A stretch of 64,000 nucleotides of DNA from Gordonia hirsuta DSM 44140 = NBRC 16056 (GTDB lineage: Bacteria > Actinomycetota > Actinomycetes > Mycobacteriales > Mycobacteriaceae), in NCBI RefSeq assembly GCF_000333015.1, contig NZ_BANT01000022.1, positions 1 through 64,000 of the forward strand, read 5' to 3'. The first letter of the stretch is position 1. Every line of letters begins with the position of its first letter. Below, in pieces: positions 25,900-35,418 of this stretch. The notes beneath the pieces are model-generated. The model was given only the letters and a program-made list of their open reading frames with translations. It did not search any database and had not been told where the DNA came from. The translations under genes were made by a program, and so were the position numbers.

Positions 25900-28800
25900 T
25901 CAGACAACACTACGCAATGCGCGCACCGCGACGGTGAGCCCGGCCAGCCCCGGCTCGGCTGCAGCCATCGCCCCCTCGACGGTGGCACGCACCCGCGACA
26001 GGGTGGTGCTGCGTGCCGACTCCCAGTCGGTGATCTGCATCTGGGCGTCCTCCCCCGGCTCCGACAACCGCAGGATCGCCAGGGTCAGGCTGCGCACCAG
26101 GAAGTGCAGATCATCGCGCAGTGCCAAGCGGGCCAGCAGGTGCCACCGGTCGATCCGCGGCAGCGTGCTGACCGCACCGAGCAGCTGGTCGATGCCGAAG
26201 TGCTCGAGGACAGCGAAAGCCAGATCACCCACCTCACCGGGATCACGGTCGGCGATCTCGGCCAGATCGGCGATGTCGAGCAGGTGCAGCCGGTACGGGG
26301 CCGTGGCCACCTCGCGGGCCAGCACCGGACCGGTTCCGCGCGCGATGAAGGCGGCCGCGGTCCGGTCGATCTCCCCGGCGATCGTCGGACGTGCCCACTG
26401 CGCGATCAGCGGGGTCAGCTGCTCCACCACGTGGTAGCGGCGGACCTCGGCGGCGATCGGCAGCGGCTGCGGACGGTGTTCGAGGAACCACCGCGACGCC
26501 CTCGTCAGCAGCGTGCGTTCGGCGATCGTCAGGTCGTCGAGCAGACCGGCGGGCAGACCGGCGCCGCGCAACCGCGCGATCGTGTCGCTGAAGCCCGAAG
26601 ATCTGCGCCGTCGCCGCGAACGCCCGGGCGGCTTCTTCGGTGGTGGCCGTGGTCGCCTCGGTGGCCCGGAAGAGGAAGAGCATGCCGCCGTCGTCGACGA
26701 TCTGATTGACCAGGCAGGTCGCGGCGATCTCCCGGCGCAGCCGGTGCCCGCGGATCCCGTCGGCGAAGCGTTCGGCCAGCCGGGCCGGGAAGTAGTCCAG
26801 GACCCGCGAGTCGAAGACATCGCCGTCCAGCAGCGGCGAGGCGATCAGCTCGGCTTTGGCGTTCAGTTTGATGTGCGCCATCATCGTGGCCAGCTCCGGG
26901 CTGGTCAGTCCGCGCTGCAACGGTCCGGCCCGCCGGTCGAGCAGTTCCTCGGCGGTCGGCAGCGTCTCCAGTTCCAGATCGACGCCGGCCGCCGCCAGTC
27001 CGGTCAGCTGCCGGGCATACAGATCTGCTTCGGCATCGGCGGCCGAACGGGCGCACCCGAGCTCGGCGTTCTGGGCGATGTTGTCGGCCAGAACCAGCTC
27101 GGCCACCTCATCGGTCATCGCCTCCAGCAGCGCGGTCCGGTCACCGGGATCCAGCAGACCGGCGCCGACCTGCGCGTCGAGCAGGATCTTGATGTTGACT
27201 TCGTGGTCGGAGCTGTCGACCCCCGCCGAATTGTCCAGGGCATCGGTGTTGATCCGCACCCCGCACAGATCGGCCTGGACGCGGCCGCGTTCGGTGACGC
27301 CCAGGTTGCCGCCCTCACCGACGACGCGCACCCGCAGGGTGTCGGCGCTGATCCGCACCGGATCGTTGGCCTTGTCCCCGACCGCGGCATCGGATTCGTC
27401 ACTGGCCCGGATGTAGGTGCCGATCCCCCCGTTGAACAGCAGGTCCACCGGAGCCCGCAGGATGGCGCGGATCAGCTCCGGCGGCGACAGCGCGTCGATG
27501 TCGCCGGGCAGTCCCAGGGCCGAGCGCATCTGTTCGCTGACCGGTATCGACTTCACCTCGCGCGACCACACCCCGCCGCCGGGGCTGATCAGTGCGCTGC
27601 GGTAGTCCGCCCACGACGACCGCGGCAGCGCGAACAAGCGCGCGCGTTCGGTGAAGCCGGTGCCCGCATCCGGGTCGGGATCGACAAAGATGTGGCGGTG
27701 GTCGAAGGCCGCCACCAGCCGCGTGCACTCCGACAGCAGCATCCCGTTACCGAAGACGTCACCGCTCATGTCCCCGATGCCGACGGCGGTGAACTCCTGG
27801 GTCTGGGTGTCGATGCCCATTTCGGCGAAGTGCCGCTTGACCGCCTCCCAGGCGCCGCGGGCGGTGATACCCATGGCCTTGTGGTCGTAGCCGACGCTGC
27901 CGCCGGAGGCGAAGGCATCACCGAGCCAGAAGCCGTAGTGTCCGGCGATGTCGTTGGCCAGGTCGGAGAAGCTGGCGGTGCCCTTGTCGGCGGCCATCAC
28001 CAGATAGGGGTCGTCGCCGTCGCGCCGGATCACCCCGGCCGGTGTTCGCACGGTTCCGTCGGGCGCCAGATTGTCGGTCAGCTGGATCAGCGAGGCCACA
28101 TAGTCGCTGTAGCAGGCGATGCCCTCGGCGCGCAGCGCGGCCTGGTCGGCGGCCGGGTCACCGGTCGACGCCGGCGGCCGGCGCACCACGAAACCGCCCT
28201 TGGCGCCGGCGGGCACGATGACCGCGTTCTTCACCGCCTGTGCCTTGACCAGGCCCAGGATCTCGGTGCGGAAGTCCTCGCGCCGGTCCGACCAGCGGCA
28301 GCCCCCGCGGGCGACCGCCCCGAAGCGCAGGTGCACCCCTTCGACCTGGGGGGAATGCACAAAGATCTCGTACTCGGGCCGGGGTGCCGGTGCCAGTGCC
28401 AACCGTTCGGTGGCGATCTTGATCGCCAGCGTCGGCCGGTACTGGGCATCCAGGACCTCCCCGGCCGGGTCCCGGCGCCGGAAATAGTTGGTCCGCAGCG
28501 TCGCCTCGATCGCGGCGGCGAGTCCCGACAGGATCCGGTCGGCATCCAGACTCAGGATCTCAGCCAGACCGGCGTCGAGATCGGCCTGCGCCTTCTCCAG
28601 CAGCTCCGGCCGTTGTGCGGCGTCGATCGCCGGATCGAAACTGGTCTCGAACAGGTTCACCAGCGCCCGGGTCACCGCACCGTGCGCACTGAGCACCTCG
28701 GCGAAATGCCGGACACTGCTGCCCACCCCGCACTGGCGCAGATACCGGACGTAGGTGCGCAGCACCGAGACCTGTGCGCTGGTCAGACCGGCCACCAGCA

Positions 28801-30550
28801 CCAGCTGACCGAGTTGATCCACCTCGGTGCGCCCGGCCCACATGCGGCCGAAGGCCTGCGCTACGCGGGTCTCGGTGTCGGCGGTGCCGGTGACTTGCAC
28901 ATGGTCGGCCGGCTCAACGGTGAACTCGTAGATGCGCACGATGACACCGTCGGCACGGTCCACGCGGTACGGCTCCTCGTCGAGCACCTTCAGGCCCAGA
29001 CTCGCCAGCATCGGCAGCACATCGGTCAGCGCGGCATCCCGGCCCGCCAGATACAGGGTGAACACCCACGGCAGATCGTCGTTGCACCGCAGATCCACCT
29101 GCACCCCGCCCGGATGCAGCTCCGCGACGATCGGCAGATCCTGGGCCGCCCCGCTCGGTCGGCGCTTCTCCCGGTAGCGCGAGGACACCGTCGAGAGCAT
29201 GCCGGTGACGGCCGCATCCGAGCCGGTCAGTTCCCGGACATCGTCCTCCCAGGAGCGCACCGACTCGGCCAGCAGCTCCTCGAGCCGGTCGTGCATGGGT
29301 GAGCCGATCGACAGGTCCTCGACGACGCCGGACCCGCGGCCCCGCAGCATCATCTGCAGTTGTGCCAGCGGGCCGTCGCTGAGCCGCGTGCCGAACTCCG
29401 CCAGCGAGCCGTTGAGTTCTCGCGCGGTGAAGTCGATGATCCGCTGCCGCAGTTCGCTGGAATAGCGGTCGCGCGGGACAAAGGCGATGGCGCTGACGGT
29501 GTGCCCGTCGTGGCATCGCCGCGCGTACAGGCAGACCTGTCGATCGATGCTCGCCGCGAGCAGGCCGCGGACGCGCTGTGCCATCTCGGGGACCGGGGCG
29601 GCGAAGATCCCGAACAGCGGGTACGTCTGCAGCAGTTCGATCGCCGCCAGTCCGCTGTAGGAGCCCTCCTCCAGGCCCAGCGCCCTGAGGATGCCCGACA
29701 CCTTCTGCCGCACCACCGGGATCTCCCGCACCGACTGGTACACGCCGATGGAGGTGAACGTGCCGACGAACTGGTGTTCCACCTTCTCATCGCGGAAACG
29801 CAGAACCACCGGATAGTGGGTGCGCAGCACGCCGGTCTCCAGGTACACCCGGTCGATCACCGGCCGGACGGTGGTCTGCGACAGCGGGGTGAGCCGGATC
29901 GTCTGCACATCCGACCAGACGCCCAGGCCCGGGCTGCCGTCACCGCGGGCATAGCCGACCAGATGGAAGTTGGATCCGCCGCCGATCCAGCCGATCAACT
30001 GCCGGTACTCGTTGCGTTCACCCTCGGGTGCCACCGCCACATCGGCCAGCGCAGCCAGCCGGCGCCGCATCTCGTCGCCGTCGCGGTTCACCGCCGTCAG
30101 CAGGCTCAGCGCTCGGACCACCCCGGCGCGCACCAGCTCGGGCTGGGTGTCTTCCGCGGCGAAGGCCCGCACCGCGATCCACGACTCGTCGACCGGTGTC
30201 CCGCCCGCCGTATCATCGTCGCCGATCGCGATCAGAGCGCCGTCGGCGTCGCGGCGCACCGGCATCACCGGATGGTCGATTCCGGCCACGGTCAGCCCGA
30301 GTGAGTCGACGACGGTCAGCACCGATTCGACCAGCAGCGGCGCGTTCTCGACCACCACCAGCACTTCGATCTCACCGTCGCTGATCTCGGCGGCCGACAC
30401 CCCGAAGGCACCCGGCGCGCGGACCGCCGCCACCCCGAGATGCCGGCCGGCACGGGCACGGTCCCCGCCGTAGCGCAGCAACGCCGCCGACAGCAGCCGA
30501 TCGGCGCCGGTCCCGGCAGGGGCCCGGGCGGGGCCACCGTCGTCTGGCAT
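25900..30550 (-). pseudogene. gdh: NAD-specific glutamate dehydrogenase (L-180 class), interrupted by a one-base frameshift
   Basis: The long frame from ATG 30550 (AAAGGAGG 6-7 nt upstream) encodes the ACT-like N-domains, the catalytic core (KGGFVVRRPP, GIGDMSGDVFGNGM, GGIGTYI) and most of the C-domain of a large NAD-glutamate dehydrogenase. Near 26597, after AATAQIFG, this frame turns into Arg-rich nonsense and stops at 26243. The family-like sequence continues in the next frame as FSDTIARLRGAG...LLTRASRWFLEHRPQPL to TGA at 25900-25902. Removing one G from the GGG at about 26595-26597 restores a single protein of 1549 residues, close to the expected size. It is either a true mutation, a sequencing error or a programmed shift; no slippery run is obvious. 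The downstream genes are coupled to the true stop, not the premature one. Confidence 0.85.
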
Positions 30551-30617
30551 GGCCAACCTCCTTTACCGCGAGGCTATCGCCGACCGGCCGGTAATGACCC
30601 GGAATCGCCGGGCGACC

Positions 30618-31595
30618 TCAGATCGTCTCGAAAGCGTCGGTGACCGGACGGACCGGACGCAGTCGGGCCAGCGGGGGCGCCTGCTCGGCGCTGTGCTCCG
30701 ATACCTGCGTATCGTTCTGGTAGTCACGCGGAGTCGTCCCGTACCGGGCGGAGAAGCGGCGGCGCAGGGTTCCGGCGGAGGCGAATCCGGAGGCGGCGGC
30801 GATCATGTCCAGACTCAGCCGCGGCACCTGCGCGAGCAGCCCGCGGGCGTGCTCCAGCCGGCGCTCGGCGATCAGTCCGGCCACGGTCTGATCTTGCCCC
30901 TCGTAGTGCCGGTACAGCTGTCGCCGGCTCATCGCCAGCCAGCCGGCGATCTGCGCGGCCGACAGGTCCGGATCGGCGAAGTGCTGGTCGATCAACGCCA
31001 GCACCCGCGTGTGCACCTGCTGATCGGAGGTTCGTGCCAGTGCGTATGACCTCCGCTCCAGGGTCGACCGCAGCATCTCGAGGACCACATGATCGGTGGC
31101 TTGGTCGGCGGTCCCGCGTCCGGAGACGACGTCGTGGGTGAGCTGTTCGATGAACTCGGCTGCCGCGCGATTCAGCATCGAATCCGCTAGCGGCTCGGCG
31201 CCGGCGCTACGGAGGCTGTCGCCGAGTCCGCCGAACCGCGCTGACGGTACCGACAGCACCGTGCATCGCGTCGGCTCGCCGAACTCCCAGCGGCAGGCCC
31301 GGTGCGGCGGGATGAGCACCAGCTGACCGGGGGCACAGTCGTACTGCCGTCCGCTCTGCAGACAGTGCAGACGGGTCGGCGCATCGAACGAGACGAACCG
31401 CACGGCCGACTCGGTCGGCGCTGTCAGCCGATCGCTCCCGTCGGTGTCCGCGGTGCCCGCAGCCAGCTGCGATGCCTGGACCCGGACCGCGCCGATGCGG
31501 CCGCTGCGCACGGTGGCGCCACCTGCCGCGCCATCGGCGGCGGCGACCCGGTCGAACAATAGGTGCGGTTGCGGTCCCGCCTGCCCTCTAGTCAC
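30618..31595 (-). CDS. AraC-family transcriptional regulator (first of a pair)
   Basis: 325 residues from GTG 31595. An N-terminal ligand/cupin-like sensor region (about 40-160, with FDAPTRLHCLQSGRQY and LVLIPPHRACRW) precedes two C-terminal helix-turn-helix units (LSAAQIAGWLAMSRRQLYRHY and LDMIAAASGFASAGTLRRRF). Its start overlaps the end of the next AraC gene by 8 nt. The downstream gene is gdh, 67 bp away. The ligand is unknown. In Mtb, ettA and gdh are neighbours as I remember it, so this pair looks inserted between them. Confidence 0.85.
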   Translation of the reverse strand: MTRGQAGPQPHLLFDRVAAADGAAGGATVRSGRIGAVRVQASQLAAGTADTDGSDRLTAPTESAVRFVSFDAPTRLHCLQSGRQYDCAPGQLVLIPPHRACRWEFGEPTRCTVLSVPSARFGGLGDSLRSAGAEPLADSMLNRAAAEFIEQLTHDVVSGRGTADQATDHVVLEMLRSTLERRSYALARTSDQQVHTRVLALIDQHFADPDLSAAQIAGWLAMSRRQLYRHYEGQDQTVAGLIAERRLEHARGLLAQVPRLSLDMIAAASGFASAGTLRRRFSARYGTTPRDYQNDTQVSEHSAEQAPPLARLRPVRPVTDAFETI

Positions 31596-32607
31596 CTCCG
31601 GAGTCCTGCTGTCGGTTCTGGGCCGTCTCGCTCTGGGCGGATCTGCGGTAGTCGCTGGGCGACATCCCGTACTCGGCACGGAACCGTTTGGACATGGTGC
31701 CCGCCGAGGCGAAGCCGGAGGCGGCGGCGACTTCGGCCAGGCCCATCCCGGAGTTTCCCGCCAGCAGCCGCCGCGCCTGGTCGAGCCGGCGCTGTGCGAT
31801 CAGCTTGGCCGGCGTGGTTCCGGTATCGGCGAAGTACCGGTACATGTGGCGCCGGCTGACATAGAGCATCTGCGCCAAGGTATCGGCGTTGAACGCCGGG
31901 TCACGGTAGTTCTGTTCGATCAGCGAGCGGGATACCTCCCGCACATAGAGCTCACTGTCGGCGGGCTGAAAGGTGTCTGCGCGGTGCGTCGAGAGCACCG
32001 CCCGGATCAGACCGGCCACGGCCACCTCGGTGTCGGTATCGACATCGGCGCGCCGGGCGGCGATATCGTTGGCGAAGCTGGCGACATAGGCGGCGGTGGC
32101 CCGCGCCAGCGGCGACGAATCCACCATCGGGGCCATCGACCACGGCTCACCCGCGGGGATGCCCAGCAGCTCGGTCGGCACCCAGATCCCGGCCAGGTCG
32201 GCGACGGTCTCGGAGATCTGGGTGAACGGTTCCTGATTGTGCACCATCACCAGGTGTCGCGGGTGCGCGTATTCCAGGACGCGGCCGTCTTGCACCACGG
32301 CACCGCCGCCGGGCAGGTGCTGGGTCGCCACCAGAACGAACCGGGACGGATACTCGGCCACCAGCTGCGCCGTCCGCTCGGTGGCGCACGGGGTCCGCAG
32401 CAGCGAGAACGTCATCAACTCGGTCAGCGGACGCCAGTACAGGTACTCCTCGAAGCCGTTGGCCGGATCAGCCTCCACCTTGAAGGTGGCGATGTGATTC
32501 TCCAGCCCCTGCTCCCCGATCCGCAGCATGTAGCGGGTGGAGTTCTCACCGAGCGGCTCGTCGACCCGGATACGACGATGCCAAGCCTCGATCTCGGTCT
32601 CGTCCAT
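31588..32607 (-). CDS. AraC-family transcriptional regulator (second of a pair)
   Basis: 339 residues from ATG 32607; a TTG three codons upstream at 32616 is an alternative that would overlap the ettA stop. The N-terminal half is the AraC-binding-like sensor type (LATQHLPGGGAVVQDGR...LVMVHNQEPF). The C-terminal half has two helix-turn-helix units (FNADTLAQMLYVSRRHMYRYF and LAEVAAASGFASAGTMSKRF). The second unit closely matches that of the next regulator (AASGFASAGT in both), which suggests an old duplication. It begins 5 bp after ettA ends, so ettA-araC-araC may be one transcript. Confidence 0.85.
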   Translation of the reverse strand: MDETEIEAWHRRIRVDEPLGENSTRYMLRIGEQGLENHIATFKVEADPANGFEEYLYWRPLTELMTFSLLRTPCATERTAQLVAEYPSRFVLVATQHLPGGGAVVQDGRVLEYAHPRHLVMVHNQEPFTQISETVADLAGIWVPTELLGIPAGEPWSMAPMVDSSPLARATAAYVASFANDIAARRADVDTDTEVAVAGLIRAVLSTHRADTFQPADSELYVREVSRSLIEQNYRDPAFNADTLAQMLYVSRRHMYRYFADTGTTPAKLIAQRRLDQARRLLAGNSGMGLAEVAAASGFASAGTMSKRFRAEYGMSPSDYRRSAQSETAQNRQQDSGGD

Positions 32608-32612
32608 CAGCG

Positions 32613-34292
32613 TCAATCGCGCGTCAGCTTGCGATGGGTTACGCGGTGCGGACGCGCGGCGTCAGCGCCGAGTCGTTCGACCTTGTTCTGCTCGTAGGCC
32701 TCGAAGTTTCCCTCGAACCAGAACCACTTGCCCTCTTCGATGTTGCCTTCCCAGGCCAGGATGTGGGTACAGGTGCGGTCCAGGAACCAGCGGTCGTGCG
32801 AGATCACCACGGCACAGCCGGGGAACTGCTCCAGGGCGTTCTCCAGGGAGCCCAGCGTCTCCACGTCGAGGTCGTTGGTCGGCTCGTCGAGCAGGATCAG
32901 GTTGCCGCCCTCTTTCAGGGTCAGCGCCAGGTTCAGCCGGTTGCGCTCACCTCCGGAGAGGACCTCCGAGGGCTTCTGCTGGTCGCCGCCCTTGAATCCG
33001 AAGGCGCTCAGGTAGGCGCGCGAGGGCATCTCGTTCTGGCCCACCTCGATGTAGTCCAGACCGTCGGAGACCACTTCCCATACCGTCTTCTTCGGATCGA
33101 TGTTGGCGCGGGTCTGGTCGACGTAGCTGAGCTTGACCGTCTCGCCGACCTTCACGGTGCCCGTATCCGGCTCCTCCAGCCCGACGATGGTCTTGAACAG
33201 GGTCGTCTTACCGACACCGTTGGGGCCGATGACGCCGACGATGCCGTTGCGCGGCAGGGTGAACGAGAGGTCCTTGATCAGGACGCGGCCGTCGAAGCCC
33301 TTGTCCAGGTTGCTGACCTCGACCACCACATCGCCCAGGCGCGGCGGGGTCGGGATCTGGATCTCTTCGAAGTCGAGTTTGCGGTGCTTCTCGGCCTCGG
33401 CCACCATCTCGTCGTAGCGAGCCAGACGTGCCTTGTTCTTGGTCTGGCGGGCCTTGGCCCCCGAGCGGACCCAGGCGAGCTCCTCCTTGAGGCGCTTCTG
33501 CAGCTTCTGGTCCTTCTTGCCGGCCACCTCCAGGCGTTCGGCCTTCTTCTCCAGGTAGGTCGAGTAGTTGCCCTCGTACGGGTGCAGCTGGCCGCGGTCG
33601 ACCTCACAGATCCACTGGGCGACGTGGTCGAGGAAGTAGCGGTCGTGCGTGACGGCCAGAACCGCGCCGGGGTAGTTGGCCAGGAACTGCTCGAGCCACA
33701 GCACCGACTCGGCATCCAGGTGGTTGGTGGGCTCATCGAGCAGCAGTAGATCGGGCTTGCTCAGCAGCAGTTTGCACAGGGCGACCCGGCGGCGCTCACC
33801 GCCGGACAGGTGGGTCACCGGCGAGTCGCCGGGCGGGCAGCGCAGGGCGTCCATGGCCTGCTCGATCTGGCTGTCCAGATCCCAGGCGTCGGAGTTGTCC
33901 AGGTCTTCCTGGAGTTTGCCCATCTCCTCCATGAGTTCATCGGAGTAGTCGGTGGCCATCAGCTCGGCGATCTCATTGTACCGCGCCAGCTTCTCGGCGA
34001 CCTCCCCCATGCCCTCGAGGACGTTCTCCTTGACCGTCTTCTCCTCGTTGAGCGGCGGCTCCTGCAGCAGGATGCCGACGGTCGCCTCCGGATCGAGGAA
34101 GGCCTCGCCGTTGCTGGGCTGGTCCAGGCCGGCCATGATCTTGAGGATCGACGACTTGCCGGCGCCGTTCGGTCCGACGACGCCGATCTTCGCGCCGGGG
34201 TAGAAAGACATGGTGACGTCATCGAGGATGACCTTGTCGCCGTGCGCCTTGCGCACCTTCTTCATGGTGTAAATGAACTCGGCCAACGCCAC
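32613..34292 (-). CDS. ettA: ABC-F translation factor EttA
   Basis: 559 residues, two ABC ATPase domains in one soluble chain, no membrane part. Walker A: GPNGAGKSS and GPNGVGKTT. Signatures: LSGGERRR and LSGGERNR. Walker B: DEPTNHLD and DEPTNDLD. The EttA-type arm and inter-domain linker (YLEKKAERLEVAGKKDQK...) are present. Such proteins bind the ribosomal E site and gate early elongation according to energy status. Start is GTG 34292 with AAGAGGTT upstream. It matches Rv2477c by position. Confidence 0.95.
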   Translation of the reverse strand: MALAEFIYTMKKVRKAHGDKVILDDVTMSFYPGAKIGVVGPNGAGKSSILKIMAGLDQPSNGEAFLDPEATVGILLQEPPLNEEKTVKENVLEGMGEVAEKLARYNEIAELMATDYSDELMEEMGKLQEDLDNSDAWDLDSQIEQAMDALRCPPGDSPVTHLSGGERRRVALCKLLLSKPDLLLLDEPTNHLDAESVLWLEQFLANYPGAVLAVTHDRYFLDHVAQWICEVDRGQLHPYEGNYSTYLEKKAERLEVAGKKDQKLQKRLKEELAWVRSGAKARQTKNKARLARYDEMVAEAEKHRKLDFEEIQIPTPPRLGDVVVEVSNLDKGFDGRVLIKDLSFTLPRNGIVGVIGPNGVGKTTLFKTIVGLEEPDTGTVKVGETVKLSYVDQTRANIDPKKTVWEVVSDGLDYIEVGQNEMPSRAYLSAFGFKGGDQQKPSEVLSGGERNRLNLALTLKEGGNLILLDEPTNDLDVETLGSLENALEQFPGCAVVISHDRWFLDRTCTHILAWEGNIEEGKWFWFEGNFEAYEQNKVERLGADAARPHRVTHRKLTRD

Positions 34293-34507
34293 AACCTCTT
34301 CTCAACCGCCCTCTGGGCACAACAGCCTTCCAGTGTAGTCAACCTGATCCCCGAACCCAGCTGAGGTACGAGACCGGAGTCGAGGGGTTACAGCGCAGCG
34401 AGCCCGTGCTCTCCACCGAGTCAAGGGAGGTCGACACGGCAACCCGGTTCCTCGAAACAGATTGAGCACACGAGCCTAGATCCTTGGCAGACAGTCTGGA
34501 AGCACCA

Positions 34508-34969
34508 TCAGGGGAAGCACAAACCGAGTTGCTCCTCCGACTCTGCACTGAGCTGTCGAAACCCTTTCTGAACGTCAGTGTTCTGAATCTTAAATCTCTG
34601 ACTAAGTCGATGACCAGGAAACGAGTCTGGAATCGACTCAGGTAGCTCGGCAATTAGCTCAATAGGGATTACGTAGCTGTACGCCTCGCCATCCGGCCAA
34701 GGGGGATTCACAGCTTCGCGGGCCGGTTCGGTGATCCGCAGCTGGGCAATCAGTCCAGACCCGGGCCTCTTACCACCACCGCGCCAAACGTAGACAATGT
34801 CGCCCGGCTCCGCCTCTCTGGCACACTTCTGAGCTCCCGGGCTTGACCTCACACCGAGAAGTTCATGGCTCTTACAGATGGCCCAGTTATCAGAGTCTTC
34901 GTAACGAAGACTGAAAATGTATGCAGTAAAGTACTTTCCGTCCGTTTGAGGATTGGCTGAGCAAGAGTT
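34508..34969 (-). pseudogene. EVE/PUA-like domain fragment without a start codon
   Basis: The frame 34969-34508 reads as one domain: FTAYIFSLRYEDSDNWAIC, a helix-like ELLGVRSSPGAQK, then AEPGDIVYVWRGGGKRPGSGL and RFKIQNTDVQKGFRQLS. The pattern (aromatic-rich first strand, GD-V--W, G--A-L) fits EVE/YTH-like PUA domains that bind modified bases, often seen with restriction or toxin systems. There is no ATG, GTG or TTG between the upstream TAG (34970-34972) and GTG 34852, which falls inside the domain. The DNA is clearly less GC-rich than its flanks, so it was probably acquired and then lost its 5' end. Alternative: a short gene from GTG 34852 (114 residues). Confidence 0.5.
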
Positions 34970-34972
34970 CTA

Positions 34973-35278
34973 AATTGTACTGGTCAGTGTCATTGGCAAT
35001 CTGACGATGGCGGGGACATGGGAGACGCGGTCGACATCGGCGCGCGGCGCCTGCCCGATCCGCCGCCGAGTTTAGGTGGACAGCGCCTCGAGGTAGCGGC
35101 GCGAACCGTCGGCGTACACCACCCCCATCGCCAGCGACGACTTCCCCGATCCGGAGACCCCCACGACTGCGACCAGCCGGCCCAGTGGGATGTCGACGTC
35201 GACGTCGCGCAGATTGTGGACCCGTGCCCCACGCACTTGTAGGCACCGCGGTCCGGCACGCTCGCCGCTGTCGGTCAC
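34973..35278 (-). pseudogene. UvrA-like excinuclease, N-terminal remnant with a nonsense codon
   Basis: GTG 35278, with GGGAGG 5 nt upstream, opens [18 protein letters not shown], a Walker A loop [13 protein letters not shown] and [10 protein letters not shown], the classic N-terminus of UvrA or a UvrA-like paralogue. TAA at 35072-35074 stands where UvrA proteins have Tyr (LSTYTRRR). The frame then continues with family sequence (TRRRIGQAPRADVDRVSHVPAI) to about 35006, after which similarity ends and a TAG follows at 34970-34972. So the gene is truncated and carries a nonsense mutation. It abuts, in the same frame, the EVE-like fragment. Confidence 0.75.
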
Positions 35279-35380
35279 GTCCACCTCCCGGATTCCAGGT
35301 TGACACAGAACAAGATCGCCGACTCGTCACCGACACCTGCCTATCGATGGAGCCGATCAATTCACTTTCCCAGCATCAGA

Positions 35381-35402
35381 TCTGATAACAACAGTTATCA
35401 GA
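35381..35402. promoter_or_regulatory. Operator-like perfect inverted repeat upstream of the MpaB-type oxygenase gene
   Basis: TCTGATAAC (35381-35389), 4-nt spacer AACA, GTTATCAGA (35394-35402). A 22-bp site ending 4 bp before the -10 box TAGGAT (35407-35412), so a bound repressor would block the promoter. The shape fits a TetR-type site, but no TetR gene lies nearby. Confidence 0.7.
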
Positions 35403-35406
35403 CTGC

Positions 35407-35412
35407 TAGGAT
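35407..35412 (+). promoter_or_regulatory. -10 box of the MpaB-type oxygenase gene (leaderless)
   Basis: TAGGAT ends 6 nt before ATG 35419. Confidence 0.55.
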
Positions 35413-35418
35413 GTGGCC

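Noticed and set aside
26513-29302. Plus-strand open frame of 929 codons
   Set aside because: Antisense shadow of gdh; no recognisable domains.
35285-35380. Short plus-strand open frame before the MpaB-type gene
   Set aside because: Overlaps the UvrA-like promoter region and has no start signal.
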